The position numbers and the translations under genes are program-made. Below the pieces are notes generated by a model. That model saw nothing but the letters and a program-made list of their open reading frames with translations. It was not told the DNA's origin and did no database searches. A stretch of 28,307 bases of DNA from Pseudomonadota bacterium (GTDB lineage: Bacteria > Pseudomonadota > Alphaproteobacteria > Caulobacterales > Caulobacteraceae): the NCBI GenBank assembly GCA_023451375.1, contig JAEXZS010000094.1:1-28307 (forward strand), in the 5' to 3' direction. This document shows, piece after piece, positions 10,812 through 19,981 of the stretch (positions within the stretch are counted from its first letter, which is position 1; each line of letters starts with the position of its first letter).

Positions 10812-11078
10812 TCATTGCGTCCGCGCCAGCCGCCACAGGGCGGCGGCGATGAACAGGGGGCCGATGAACATCAGCGCCCATTCGAACACGCCCAGCGGCC
10901 GCATCTGCATCGCCACCCGCACCAGTATGGCCGAGAAGACCAGCACGATGCCGCAGTCGTGCAGCCGCTGACGCTTCAGCGGAGCCTTGGTCCCGAACCA
11001 GCTCCACAGCCACAGGCCGATCCCGACCGCGGTGGCGATCCAGGAGGCGACGATGGCGATGTGGGCGGCGTCGGTCAT
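10812..11078 (-). CDS. small membrane protein inside the pnt operon (orf88)
   Basis: An 88-aa hydrophobic protein with about three membrane segments (near residues 5-28, 42-60 and 64-83), separated by a basic loop (KAPLKRQRLHD). Its ATG overlaps the pntAb stop as ATGA, so it is translationally coupled, and pntB follows 22 nt later. I do not recognise the family. The position between the alpha-2 and beta transhydrogenase genes suggests cotranscription and perhaps an accessory role, but a passenger gene is equally possible. Confidence 0.72.
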   Translation of the reverse strand: MTDAAHIAIVASWIATAVGIGLWLWSWFGTKAPLKRQRLHDCGIVLVFSAILVRVAMQMRPLGVFEWALMFIGPLFIAAALWRLARTQ

Positions 11079-11434
11079 GCACCCGTCGTCGCCCCGGTCT
11101 TGGCCTGGGCCGCCGGGCGTTCCTTCTTCCTGTACATGGCCAGCATCCGCCGGGTGACCATGAAGCCGCCGAAGATGTTGACGCTGGCCAGAGTCACGGC
11201 GGCGACGCCGGCGCCCTTGGCGACCCAGGCGCCGGGGCCGGTCGCATCACCCGAAACGGCCGCCGCCGCGATCAGGCCGCCGACGATGATGACGCTGGAA
11301 ATGGCGTTGGTGACCGCCATCAGCGGCGTGTGCAACGCCGGCGTCACGCTCCAAACCACGTAATAGCCGACGAAGATGGCCAGCACGAAGATGGCCAGGC
11401 GAAAGATGGTGGGATCGACGTGTTCCATGGTCAT
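11075..11434 (-). CDS. pntAb: NAD(P) transhydrogenase alpha subunit part 2 (PntAb)
   Basis: A 119-aa membrane protein corresponding to the C-terminal membrane part of the E. coli PntA chain. Three to four helices are visible, with the family stretch VVWSVTPALHTPLMAVTNAISS and the NIFGGFMVTRRMLAMYRKK end. In the split-gene arrangement of alphaproteobacteria (as in Rhodospirillum) it is a separate polypeptide that pairs with PntAa and PntB. The start at 11434 overlaps the stop of orf84 as ATGA; an ATG two codons later is an alternative. The basic, alanine-rich tail is slightly extended. Confidence 0.95.
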   Translation of the reverse strand: MTMEHVDPTIFRLAIFVLAIFVGYYVVWSVTPALHTPLMAVTNAISSVIIVGGLIAAAAVSGDATGPGAWVAKGAGVAAVTLASVNIFGGFMVTRRMLAMYRKKERPAAQAKTGATTGA

Positions 11435-11685
11435 TCCGCTCGTGTCTTGAGTTGCAGCTGATCCAAGCGGCGGTCCACGCGAACAAGCAGGAGCAAACCC
11501 GTCGCAATGCTTACTGAGAGAACGGCAGGAATCATCACGCTGACCAACATGTTCGCCCAGAGGTATGCTGGCGGAGGATAGCTGGTAACCAAGGCGTCGA
11601 AGGGCAAATTCGACAGGGCCATAGCGCCTCCGCCGAAGCCGATAGCGTAGGCCGAGGTGGTGGCGACCAGTCGTAGACTGTTCAT
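11431..11685 (-). CDS. small membrane protein inside the pnt operon (orf84)
   Basis: An 84-aa protein with two membrane segments (about residues 8-28 and 42-68) and a charged C-terminal helix (VRVDRRLDQLQLKTRAE). Its start overlaps the pntAa stop (ATGA) and its stop overlaps the pntAb start (ATGA), so it is spliced into the operon with full coupling. No family recognised. The DNA is visibly poorer in GC and uses rarer codons than the genes on both sides, which suggests recent gain. Whether it is a transhydrogenase accessory factor is unknown. Confidence 0.65.
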   Translation of the reverse strand: MNSLRLVATTSAYAIGFGGGAMALSNLPFDALVTSYPPPAYLWANMLVSVMIPAVLSVSIATGLLLLVRVDRRLDQLQLKTRAE

Positions 11686-12815
11686 CCCCTCACCCCTTCA
11701 TGCACCACGGCGCCGCCGTGCGTGACGACCGCCGCCTTGAGGATCTCGTCCTGCAGGTCCACCGCCAGCGCCCCGTCCTTGATGAGCAGGCCGACGAAGG
11801 CGGTCAGGTTGCGGGCGTAGAGGGCGGATGCGTCCGCGGCGATGCGGCCGGGCAGATTGGCCCAGCCGACGATGGTGACGCCGTTCGGGGTGGTCACGAC
11901 CTCGTTCAGCTTGGACCCCTCGACATTGCCGCCCGCCTCGACCGCCAAGTCGACGATGACCGAGCCGGGCTTCATCGAGGCGACGTGGGCCGCGGTCAGC
12001 AGGATCGGCGCGGCGCGGCCGGGGATCAGGGCCGTCGTGATGACGATGTCCTGCTTGACGATGTGGGTCGCGGTCAGTTCGGCCTGCTTGGCCTGGTACT
12101 CCGCCGACATCGCCTTGGCGTAGCCGCCGGCGGTCTGGGCGTTCCTGAACTCATCATCCTCGACAGCCAGGAACTTGGCGCCCAGGCTTTCGACCTGCTC
12201 CTTGGTGGCGGGGCGGACGTCGGTGGCGGTGACGACGGCGCCCAGGCGGCGCGCGGTGGCGATGGCCTGCAGGCCCGCGACGCCCACGCCCATGATGAAG
12301 CATTTGGCGGCGGCGACGGTGCCGGCCGCCGTCATCATCATGGGGAAGCCCTTGCCGTAGGCGTTGGCCGCCTCGATCACCGCGCGATAGCCGGCCAGGT
12401 TAGCCTGGGACGACAGCACGTCCATGACCTGGGCGCGGGTGATGCGGGGTACGAACTCCATGGCGAAGGCGGTGGCATTGGCCCCGCTGAGCGCCTCGAC
12501 CGTCGCCTTGTCGCGCCAGGCGTCCAGCATGGCCACCACGATCGCGCCGGGCTTCAACGCGCTGGTCTCCTGAGCCGTGGGGCCGCGAACCTTGAGCAGG
12601 ATGTCGGCGCCTTCGAGCACCGAGCGGATGTCGGTCTTCACCGCCGCGCCGGCCGCGACATAGTCGGCGTCGGGAATGGAGGAGCCCAGGCCGGTCCCGG
12701 CCTCGACCGTCACGGTCGCGCCCAGCGCGATCAGCTTCTTCACCGTCTCCGACGTGACGGCGCAGCGCGTCTCGCCTTCGCGGCGTTCCCGGGTCACGGC
12801 GATAGCGACGGCCAA
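11682..12815 (-). CDS. pntAa: NAD(P) transhydrogenase alpha subunit part 1 (PntAa)
   Basis: A 377-aa soluble NAD(H)-binding subunit (domain I) related to alanine dehydrogenase. Seen are the N-terminal AVTRERREGETRCAVTSETVKKL, the ARITRAQVMDVLSSQANLAGY-like region (here VPRITRAQVMDVLSSQA), the dinucleotide-fold segment VGVAGLQAIATARRLGAVV, and IVITTALIPGRAAPILLTAAHV. The start is a TTG at 12813-12815, supported by AAGGGGA 5 nt upstream and by the absence of an ATG near the conserved N-terminus. It is the first gene of the pnt cluster, and a candidate promoter lies upstream. Confidence 0.95.
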   Translation of the reverse strand: MAVAIAVTRERREGETRCAVTSETVKKLIALGATVTVEAGTGLGSSIPDADYVAAGAAVKTDIRSVLEGADILLKVRGPTAQETSALKPGAIVVAMLDAWRDKATVEALSGANATAFAMEFVPRITRAQVMDVLSSQANLAGYRAVIEAANAYGKGFPMMMTAAGTVAAAKCFIMGVGVAGLQAIATARRLGAVVTATDVRPATKEQVESLGAKFLAVEDDEFRNAQTAGGYAKAMSAEYQAKQAELTATHIVKQDIVITTALIPGRAAPILLTAAHVASMKPGSVIVDLAVEAGGNVEGSKLNEVVTTPNGVTIVGWANLPGRIAADASALYARNLTAFVGLLIKDGALAVDLQDEILKAAVVTHGGAVVHEGVRG

Positions 12816-12847
12816 GCGAATCCCCTTGTTTCCGTTTCTGAGGGAAA

Positions 12848-12875
12848 CCTAGGCTGGATCGACAGGCGGCGTCAA
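12848..12875 (-). promoter_or_regulatory. candidate promoter of the pnt operon
   Basis: On the minus strand TTGACG (12875-12870) and CCTAGG (12853-12848) are 16 nt apart, upstream of the pntAa TTG start. TTGACG is the usual alphaproteobacterial -35; the -10 is weaker. Between this and the gene lies a short inverted repeat (GTTTCC at 12828-12833 with GGAAAC at 12843-12848). Confidence 0.45.
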
Positions 12876-12935
12876 AGCACCGTTATGCCAAGCTTGGCGA
12901 GGAATACGCAGGATTCGACCCCGAGATGCGGGGTT

Positions 12936-13205
12936 TCAGTGCGCCTTCGGCTTGGACTTCAGCGCGAACCATCCGGCGACGCCAAGCACCGCCCCGCCGA
13001 TCAGGCCGGCGATGAAGCTGCCGCCCGGATGGAACCACAGGGTCAGGAACAGCACCAGGACGGCGATCGCCAGCGAGGCCCACTTGGTCAGGCCCATGAA
13101 CAGGGCGAAGGTCGAGACCTGCTCGTTCACCGCCATCTCGCCGTGGACATAGGCCCTGGCGTCGGCGTCGGCTTCGGCGGTGGCGGGATTGTGCGGCTCG
13201 GCCAT
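12936..13205 (-). CDS. aa3-type cytochrome c oxidase subunit IV
   Basis: An 89-aa protein of the bacterial aa3-type oxidase subunit IV family (COX4_pro_2). It has the family's N-terminal pattern AYVHGEMAVNEQVSTFALFMGLTKW followed by two hydrophobic helices and a basic tail (ALKSKPKAH). The subunit is a small helical component of the terminal oxidase in Paracoccus-like organisms. The main oxidase genes are not here, but its position directly upstream of the transhydrogenase genes puts two bioenergetic units side by side. GGGGA is located 5 nt before the ATG. The 120 bp to pntAa contain the pnt promoter candidate. Confidence 0.92.
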   Translation of the reverse strand: MAEPHNPATAEADADARAYVHGEMAVNEQVSTFALFMGLTKWASLAIAVLVLFLTLWFHPGGSFIAGLIGGAVLGVAGWFALKSKPKAH

Positions 13206-13288
13206 GGAGATTCCCCAGTCGTTCTTCGCCGGACTTATACCGGCGCGCGCGGTTCGCTCAAGTGCATGTCGAGCCGCCGCCCCCCGAT

Positions 13289-13345
13289 CAGCGCTTTAAC
13301 CCGTCCGCTTCGGGCCTGAGGATGACGGGTGGGACGAAGGCGCTG
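13289..13345. repeat. nested palindrome after the pepF stop
   Basis: The outer arms CAGCGC (13289-13294) and GCGCTG (13340-13345) enclose perfect inner arms ACCCGTC (13299-13305) and GACGGGT (13324-13330). The block begins 8 nt after the pepF stop codon, so it may act as a 3'-end stem-loop for that transcript. It has no T-tract and looks like a REP-type palindrome. Confidence 0.5.
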
Positions 13346-13352
13346 AGGGAAA

Positions 13353-15149
13353 TCAGTCCAACTGTTCGAACTGATCCACCAGCCGCTCCAGCCGTCTGCA
13401 GCCCACGCTCCAGAAGGCGGGGTCGCGCGGGTTCAGGCCGAACGGCTTCAGCGCCTCGACGTAGGTCCGCGTGCCGCCGCCCGCCAGCAGGTCGCGATAC
13501 AAGGGCGTGAAGCCGGCCGGATCGGCCCGCCGCGCCTCCATCAGGGCGGCGACCAGCAGGTCGCCGAAGGCGTAGGCGTAGACATAGAAGGGCGAGTGCA
13601 CGAAGTGGCTGACGTAGCTCCACCAGTGCTCATAGCCGGGGTTCAGCGTCACGGCCGGGCCGAGCGAGGCGCCCATCTCGTCCATCCACAGCTCGTTGAT
13701 GCGCTGCTGGGGGACCTCGCCCTTCTGACGCTCGTCATGGAAGCGTGTCTCGAAGCGGTGGAAGGCGATCTGACGCACGACGGTGTTCAGCCCGTCCTCG
13801 ATGCGGCCGGCCAGCAGGCCCCGCTGCTCGGCCTTGGGCGCGGTGGCCAGAAGACGGTCGAAGGTCAGGCCCTCGGCGAAGATGGACGCCGTCTCGGCCA
13901 GGGTCAGGGGCGTGTCGGCCAACAGCGTGCCCTGCTCGGCCGCCAGAGTCTGGTGCACGCCGTGGCCCAATTCGTGGGCCAGGGTCAGGACGTCGCGCCG
14001 CTCGCCCATCCAGTTCAAGAACACATAGGGGTGGCGGTCGGCGGTGACCGGGTGGGCGTAGGCCCCGGACTGCTTGCCCGGGCGGGCGCGGCCGTCGATC
14101 CAGGGCTTGTCGAAGAAGCGACCGGCGCGCTCGGCGAAGTCGCCGCCCAAGTCGGCGAAGCTGTCCAGCACGATCTCGCGGCCTTGGCTCCAGGTGAAGG
14201 CGCGCGGCGCGGCGGTCTCGATCGGCGCGTTGCGATCCCAGTGGTCCAGCCGCGCCTTGCCCATCGCCTTGGCCTTGAGCGCATAATAGCGGTGCGACAG
14301 CCGCGGATAGGCGTTCGCCACCGCCTCGGCCATGGCGTCGACCGCCTCGCCGTCCACCTCATTGGCCAGATGGCGGCTGTCCGCGGGGCGGGCGAAGCCG
14401 CGCCAGCGGTCCTCCATCGCCTTCTCGGCGGCGACGGTGTTCAGCACCAGGGCGATGGTCGGGGCGCGGGCGGCCAGGGCCTCGGACAGGCCCTCGGCGG
14501 CGGCCTTGCGGCGCGCGGGCTTGGCGTCCGACAGGCGGTTCAACGCCTCGGCCAGAGTCAGGCTGTCGTGGCCGGCCTTGGCGCGCAGGGCCGCCAGTTG
14601 CTCGTCGAACAGGCGCGGCCACTGGGCGGTGATCGGGCCGCGCTCGGCGATGAAGGTCTCCAGCTCGGCCGACAGCTCGTGCGGCTTCATGGCCCGTACG
14701 CGGCGCAGCCACGGTCGCCAGCGGGCGGCGCCGTCGTGGGCGGCCAGGGCGGCCTCCAGCTCGGCGTCGCCGATCTGATTGATCTCCAGCGTCAGCCAGA
14801 CGGTGGGGGTGGCGATGGCGGTGATCTTCTCGCGCACGTCGGCCTCGAACCCCTGCGCGCCCGCGTCGTCGCGCGCGGTGGAGGCGGCCAGAAAGGCGTA
14901 GGCGCCCAGGGCGCCGAGGATGTCCGACGCCTGCTCATAGACGGTGATCGCCCGGTCCAGCACCGCCCCCAGCGCCTGGGCGTCGGCGCGCTCGGCCGCC
15001 AGGCGGCCCCGTAGGCCGTTCAGCTCATCCACCAGAACCCGGGACCGGGCCAGGTCGGCGGCGACGCGAGCGTCGTCGCGCGAACCGTAGAGGTCGGTCA
15101 GGTCCCACAGCGGGGCTTCGGTCTCGGGCGTCTTGAAGGGAGCGTTCAT
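13353..15149 (-). CDS. pepF: M3-family oligoendopeptidase F (PepF)
   Basis: A 598-aa cytoplasmic zinc metallopeptidase that degrades oligopeptides. The M3 catalytic motif HELGH is present at about residues 392-396, within LAHELGHGVHQTLA, and the third ligand is the Glu of LTLAETASIFAE about 25 residues on. The N-terminal LWDLTDLYGSRDDARV and C-terminal YVYAYAFGDLLVAALM...YVEALKPFGLNPRDPAFW are typical of the PepF/M3B group. I chose the ATG at 15147-15149 (MNAPFKTPETE). The frame is open 24 codons further, to 15221, but that leader is Gly/Ala-rich and lies in the divergent promoter region with the next gene. Length is normal for the family. Confidence 0.92.
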   Translation of the reverse strand: MNAPFKTPETEAPLWDLTDLYGSRDDARVAADLARSRVLVDELNGLRGRLAAERADAQALGAVLDRAITVYEQASDILGALGAYAFLAASTARDDAGAQGFEADVREKITAIATPTVWLTLEINQIGDAELEAALAAHDGAARWRPWLRRVRAMKPHELSAELETFIAERGPITAQWPRLFDEQLAALRAKAGHDSLTLAEALNRLSDAKPARRKAAAEGLSEALAARAPTIALVLNTVAAEKAMEDRWRGFARPADSRHLANEVDGEAVDAMAEAVANAYPRLSHRYYALKAKAMGKARLDHWDRNAPIETAAPRAFTWSQGREIVLDSFADLGGDFAERAGRFFDKPWIDGRARPGKQSGAYAHPVTADRHPYVFLNWMGERRDVLTLAHELGHGVHQTLAAEQGTLLADTPLTLAETASIFAEGLTFDRLLATAPKAEQRGLLAGRIEDGLNTVVRQIAFHRFETRFHDERQKGEVPQQRINELWMDEMGASLGPAVTLNPGYEHWWSYVSHFVHSPFYVYAYAFGDLLVAALMEARRADPAGFTPLYRDLLAGGGTRTYVEALKPFGLNPRDPAFWSVGCRRLERLVDQFEQLD

Positions 15150-15244
15150 GCCGTTGTTGTGGGGAGCTTCCGCCGCCGCCGCAACCGTGACCGCCCTTCC
15201 CGCGCCCGTTCCGACGTGCAAGCCTGCCGTTCAGGAGGACGCCG

Positions 15245-17005
15245 ATGGCCGCCATGCTTGAGACCGGTCGCGCGACATTGGGCGGACAGCGGCCGTTGTT
15301 CGCGGCGCGGCTGATCACGGGGCTGTTGCAGGGCCTGGCGCTCTACGCCCTCTATTTCGCGGCCGAGCACGCGTCGTGGCCCCGGACCCTGCCGGCGGTG
15401 TTCGGGGCGCTGGCGCTGGCGGCGGGCTATGCGCCGGTCGTGGTGCTGGCGGGCGTGGGGCGGCTGGCGAAGCGGACGCTGGCGCTGTGGACGCTGGCCG
15501 CGACCTTGGCCCTGGCGCTGCTGGGCTGGCACGACGTGGCGCGGCAGGTGCTGGAGCCCCACGAGCAGCCGCCGTTCCTGACCTTTCCGACGCTGGCGTT
15601 CAGCGCGGCGGCGCTGTTCATCGCCCATCACCTGATCGTGCCGGCGGCGCGGACGCGGCGGTGGGTCGCGGCCTATCACGACTATTTCGACGGGACCTGG
15701 AAGGCGGGGGTGCAGCTGGCGCTGTCCCTGGGCTTCACCGGGGTGTTCTGGCTGCTGCTGCATCTGGGCGCGGCGCTGTTTCGGATCATCGGCCTGGGGC
15801 TGCTGGACGATCTGCTGGGCGAGGCCTGGTTCAGCATTCCGGTGACCTGCCTGGTCTTCGCCACGGCGGTGCAGCTCACCGACGTGCGCGACGGGCTGAT
15901 CCGGGGCGTCAGGACGGTGGCGCTGATGCTGCTGTCCTGGCTGTTGCCGGTCATCGCCGTGCTGGTGGCGGGCTTCCTGCTGGCCCTGCCGTTCACCGGG
16001 CTGGACGGCCTGTGGGGGACGCGCAGCGCCACGGCGCTGGTGCTGTCGTCGGCCGCCGCCCTGATCATCCTGATCAACACCGCCTATCAGGACGGCCGCC
16101 CCGACAATCTGCCGCCGCGCGCGCTGCGGGTCGGCGTGCGGGCGGCGAGCGTGCTGGTCGCGCCCTTGGTCGGCCTGGCCTTCTGGGGCCTGATGCTGCG
16201 GATCGGGCAGCATGGTCTGACACCGGACCGGATCATCGCCCTGGCCTGTGCGAGCGTGGGTGCGGTGTATGCGGTCGGTTATCTGCTGGCGGCGGTGCGG
16301 CGGGGCGCATGGATGAAGCCGCTGGAGCGGACCAATGTCGCCGCCGCCGTGCTGTCGGTCGCGGTCATCCTGGCCCTGTTCAGCCCGCTGCTCGATCCGG
16401 CGAGGCTGTCCGCAGCGAACCAGACGGCGCGGCTGGAGCGCGGGGCGGTGGCGGCCGGGGATTTCGACTTCGACTTCCTGCGTTTCGAGAGCGGCAAGGC
16501 CGGTCGGGCCGCGCTGGATCGGCTGACGCAGTCAGAAGACGCGGAGGTCGCCCGGCTGGCCAAGGCGGCCCAGCAGCGCCCGAGGCGCATCTATTCCAGC
16601 CCCGCCGAGTTGCGACGCCAGGCGCGTGAGGTGCGTCTCGTCCCCGTGGAGGGCCAGGCGATGCCGGAAAGCTTTTCGGCCCAAATCGAAGGCTTGTCCG
16701 ATCTGCTGATCTTCTGCGCCCATGACCGCCCCTGCCTGCTGCGACGGCTGGACCTCGACGGCGACGGCCGCGAGAAGGTGCTGGTGACGACGGCGCGGAT
16801 GGTGATGGCGTTCGGCCAGGACCAGGACGAACGATGGCGCGCTCTGGGCCGATACGCCGCTGACTGTGGGATTCCTTGGCGCGACACGATTGAATCGGAA
16901 TTCCGAGGCGGCGTGACGACGGCCTCGCCGGCGCTGCCGGACTTGGTGATCGGGGGACAGCGGATGCGGCTTCAGCCCGAGGTGAACTGCGCGGACGCGG
17001 GTTAA
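15245..17005 (+). CDS. DUF4153 domain membrane protein
   Basis: A 586-aa protein, with about 11 membrane segments in residues 20-395 and a soluble C-terminal part of about 190 aa rich in charged residues. The fragments YHDYFDGTWKAGVQLALS, ALFRIIGLGLLDDLL and the FSIPVTCLVFATAVQLTDVRDGLIRGVRTVAL-like central region fit the DUF4153 family, whose function is not known. In the soluble part LDLDGDGREKVLVT resembles a short calcium-binding or FG-GAP-like loop. AGGAGGA lies before the ATG. It is divergent from pepF across a 95-bp gap and is followed by tacA after 108 bp, with no clear terminator. Confidence 0.83.
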   Translation: MAAMLETGRATLGGQRPLFAARLITGLLQGLALYALYFAAEHASWPRTLPAVFGALALAAGYAPVVVLAGVGRLAKRTLALWTLAATLALALLGWHDVARQVLEPHEQPPFLTFPTLAFSAAALFIAHHLIVPAARTRRWVAAYHDYFDGTWKAGVQLALSLGFTGVFWLLLHLGAALFRIIGLGLLDDLLGEAWFSIPVTCLVFATAVQLTDVRDGLIRGVRTVALMLLSWLLPVIAVLVAGFLLALPFTGLDGLWGTRSATALVLSSAAALIILINTAYQDGRPDNLPPRALRVGVRAASVLVAPLVGLAFWGLMLRIGQHGLTPDRIIALACASVGAVYAVGYLLAAVRRGAWMKPLERTNVAAAVLSVAVILALFSPLLDPARLSAANQTARLERGAVAAGDFDFDFLRFESGKAGRAALDRLTQSEDAEVARLAKAAQQRPRRIYSSPAELRRQAREVRLVPVEGQAMPESFSAQIEGLSDLLIFCAHDRPCLLRRLDLDGDGREKVLVTTARMVMAFGQDQDERWRALGRYAADCGIPWRDTIESEFRGGVTTASPALPDLVIGGQRMRLQPEVNCADAG

Positions 17006-17113
17006 CGCGACGGTCACCACGCCCCACAACGCGATTTTCACCTCGTCGCCCTAGGAATCGTCCCGAAACGAGCCAGCCGTTCCAGGCCGGCCGCCGGTGA
17101 TGACGAGGTTTCC

Positions 17114-18559
<1,446 letters not shown>

Positions 18560-18616
18560 GGAACGGCCCGCCTCCCCCGCCGTTCCCCTCGGGAAGCTGA
18601 ACATCCGGAGGCCCTG

Positions 18617-19015
18617 ATGGCCAAGAAGCGCAAGAAGACCAAGTCGCTGCTGCCCAAGCGCGTGGCCGGCGTGAAGATTCCGAAGAGCATCCGCAAGGGC
18701 GCCGCCGGTCGGTTTCTGACCTCGCCCGTGGGCATGGCTCTGATGACCCAGGCGGTGGCGGCGGTCGGCGCCGCGACGGCGGTGAAGAAGGCTGACGAGG
18801 ACTCCACCGTCGGACGTCTGCGCGATGACCCCAAGGCCGAGTTGAGCAATCTGAAGGGCGAGGCCAAGATCAAGGGCGAACAGTCCGCCGACGCGCTGCG
18901 CGGGGCCTTTTCCGCCGCGGCCGAGGCTTTCGCCGACGCCCTGCGCAACAGCGCCGACGCGCTGGAGACCGGCTCAAAAAAATCGCCGGCCCGCGACATG
19001 CGGGCCGCGCACTGA
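18617..19015 (+). CDS. hypothetical basic protein downstream of tacA
   Basis: A 132-aa protein that starts with a strongly basic segment (MAKKRKKTKSLLPKRVAGVK), then a short hydrophobic stretch around residues 37-57 (SPVGMALMTQAVAAVGAATAV), and an Ala-rich amphipathic helical C-terminus (about 85-120). GGAGG occurs 7 nt before the ATG. I do not recognise the family; basic-plus-helical layout could suit a membrane-associated or nucleic-acid-binding protein, but that is only a guess. It is 57 nt after tacA and probably shares its transcript. Confidence 0.7.
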   Translation: MAKKRKKTKSLLPKRVAGVKIPKSIRKGAAGRFLTSPVGMALMTQAVAAVGAATAVKKADEDSTVGRLRDDPKAELSNLKGEAKIKGEQSADALRGAFSAAAEAFADALRNSADALETGSKKSPARDMRAAH

Positions 19016-19038
19016 CGATCACGCGGCTGGAGCCCGAG

Positions 19039-19257
19039 ATGAGTCCGCCGGCCCCGGTGGAGCGGTCGCACCCGTTCCGCGACTGGGCCGCGCGTCAGGG
19101 TCTACGGCTGTTGAAGGCCAGGGCGGCGCGGGAGGCGAGGGCTTTCGACGATGATCCACGGCTGTCAGTGCGCTGGCCGTGGCGACGGGAGACGCCACCG
19201 GGAAATCAGACGCTGCGGGCGTTCATCCAGATCAACGTCCTTCCTCGCCCGCGCTAG
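19039..19257 (+). CDS. possible small basic protein
   Basis: A 72-aa ORF 23 nt after the previous gene, with GGAG 6 nt before the ATG. It is rich in Arg and Trp (FRDWAARQGLRLLKARAAREA, then RWPWRRETPP), with one predicted amphipathic helix. Its last 26 bases overlap the end of the convergent minus-strand ORF. No family recognised. The good ribosome-binding site and spacing favour a real gene, but the size and overlap keep confidence modest. Confidence 0.4.
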   Translation: MSPPAPVERSHPFRDWAARQGLRLLKARAAREARAFDDDPRLSVRWPWRRETPPGNQTLRAFIQINVLPRPR

Positions 19258-19627
19258 ACGAGCGCTTGCGCCCCCATCGCCGCTTCGGCTCCTCGCCCTT
19301 GGCCTTGGCGGCGATCTCCTTCAGCTTGCGGCCCTGCATGGCGGAGAGGGCCTGGCCGGGCGCGCCCTTCTCAGGATCGGCGAAGGCGCGGCCGTGGGTC
19401 TTCACCCGGTCGCTGACGGAATCGAGGAATTCGCCCTCCCATTCGGACAGCGAGACGCCCGCCTTCTCGGCCGAGCGGCGGGCGCGTTTCAGGGCGTTGA
19501 GCGCGGCGCGTTTCGCGGCTTCGCGTTGCACCTCGAAGGGGCCGGGCGGCGGCTTCTTCGAACCGCCGCCTTTTTGGACGCCTGAGCGCGACAGTCCTCC
19601 GCCTGGCTTGAAGGAGGTGCGCTTCAA
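19232..19627 (-). CDS. hypothetical basic protein downstream of gapR
   Basis: A 131-aa Lys/Arg-rich protein. The N-terminal 30 residues are Gly/Ser/Lys-rich and look disordered (MKRTSFKPGGGLSRSG), followed by a helical region (about 33-100) containing LSEWEGEFLDSVSDRVKTHGRAF and ADPEKGAPGQALSAMQ, and a basic tail. The start is a TTG (19625-19627), 11 nt after the gapR stop, with GAGG upstream overlapping that stop. No family recognised. Its tight link to gapR suggests coexpression and possibly a DNA-related role, but this is inference. Confidence 0.68.
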   Translation of the reverse strand: MKRTSFKPGGGLSRSGVQKGGGSKKPPPGPFEVQREAAKRAALNALKRARRSAEKAGVSLSEWEGEFLDSVSDRVKTHGRAFADPEKGAPGQALSAMQGRKLKEIAAKAKGEEPKRRWGRKRSSSAGEEGR

Positions 19628-19638
19628 GCCCGTCCGCC

Positions 19639-19914
19639 TCAGACCTCGCCGAGGGCCGACAGATAGAGGTCGAGGATGGCCTCTTCCTCCTGGCGCTTGG
19701 CCTTGTCCTGCTTGCGGATGCGGATGACCTTGCGCAGGACCTTGACGTCGTACCCCTCGCCCTTGGCCTCGGCGAAGACCTCCTTCATGTCGGTCATGAC
19801 GGCCTGCTTGTCCTCCTCGAGGCGCTCGAGGCGCTCGATGATGGTGCGCAGCCGGCCCTGCGCCGTGGCGGTCAGGACGTCGGGCGAGGCGTCGAAGGCG
19901 GCGTCATCGGCCAT
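19639..19914 (-). CDS. gapR: nucleoid-associated protein GapR (DUF2312/UPF0335)
   Basis: A 91-aa protein, the usual size for GapR. It has an N-terminal coiled-coil helix (TAQGRLRTIIERLERLEEDKQAV...), the family core EVFAEAKGEGYDVKVLRKV, and the basic DNA-contact segment IRIRKQDKAKRQEE, ending in AILDLYLSALGE. GapR in Caulobacter forms a clamp around overtwisted DNA ahead of replication and transcription and stimulates gyrase and topo IV. I chose the ATG at 19912-19914 (GGAG 7 nt upstream, family-typical MADDA start); the frame is open 28 codons further but that leader is not family-like. Upstream TTGAGC and TTAGCG, 17 nt apart, form a plausible promoter, after the terminator of rpmJ. Confidence 0.95.
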   Translation of the reverse strand: MADDAAFDASPDVLTATAQGRLRTIIERLERLEEDKQAVMTDMKEVFAEAKGEGYDVKVLRKVIRIRKQDKAKRQEEEAILDLYLSALGEV

Positions 19915-19981
19915 GGGGATACTCCAGAAATCAGGCGCGGACGCTAACCATGCCCGCGACGGCGGCTCAACCGCGAACACG

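Noticed and set aside
12915..12936. Small hairpin ACCCCG/CGGGGT after the oxidase subunit IV gene
   Set aside because: Stem of only 6 bp without a T run on the relevant strand; too weak for a terminator.
11700..13319. 539-codon plus-strand frame opposite pntAa and the oxidase subunit
   Set aside because: Runs across two certain genes and their promoter region; no family features.
18975..19010. Hairpin GGCCCGC/GCGGGCC at the end of the 132-aa ORF, next to a run of A
   Set aside because: It lies in coding sequence; read on the minus strand the T run is 5 nt away from the stem and 200 bp after the nearest minus-strand gene, so a terminator call is not safe.
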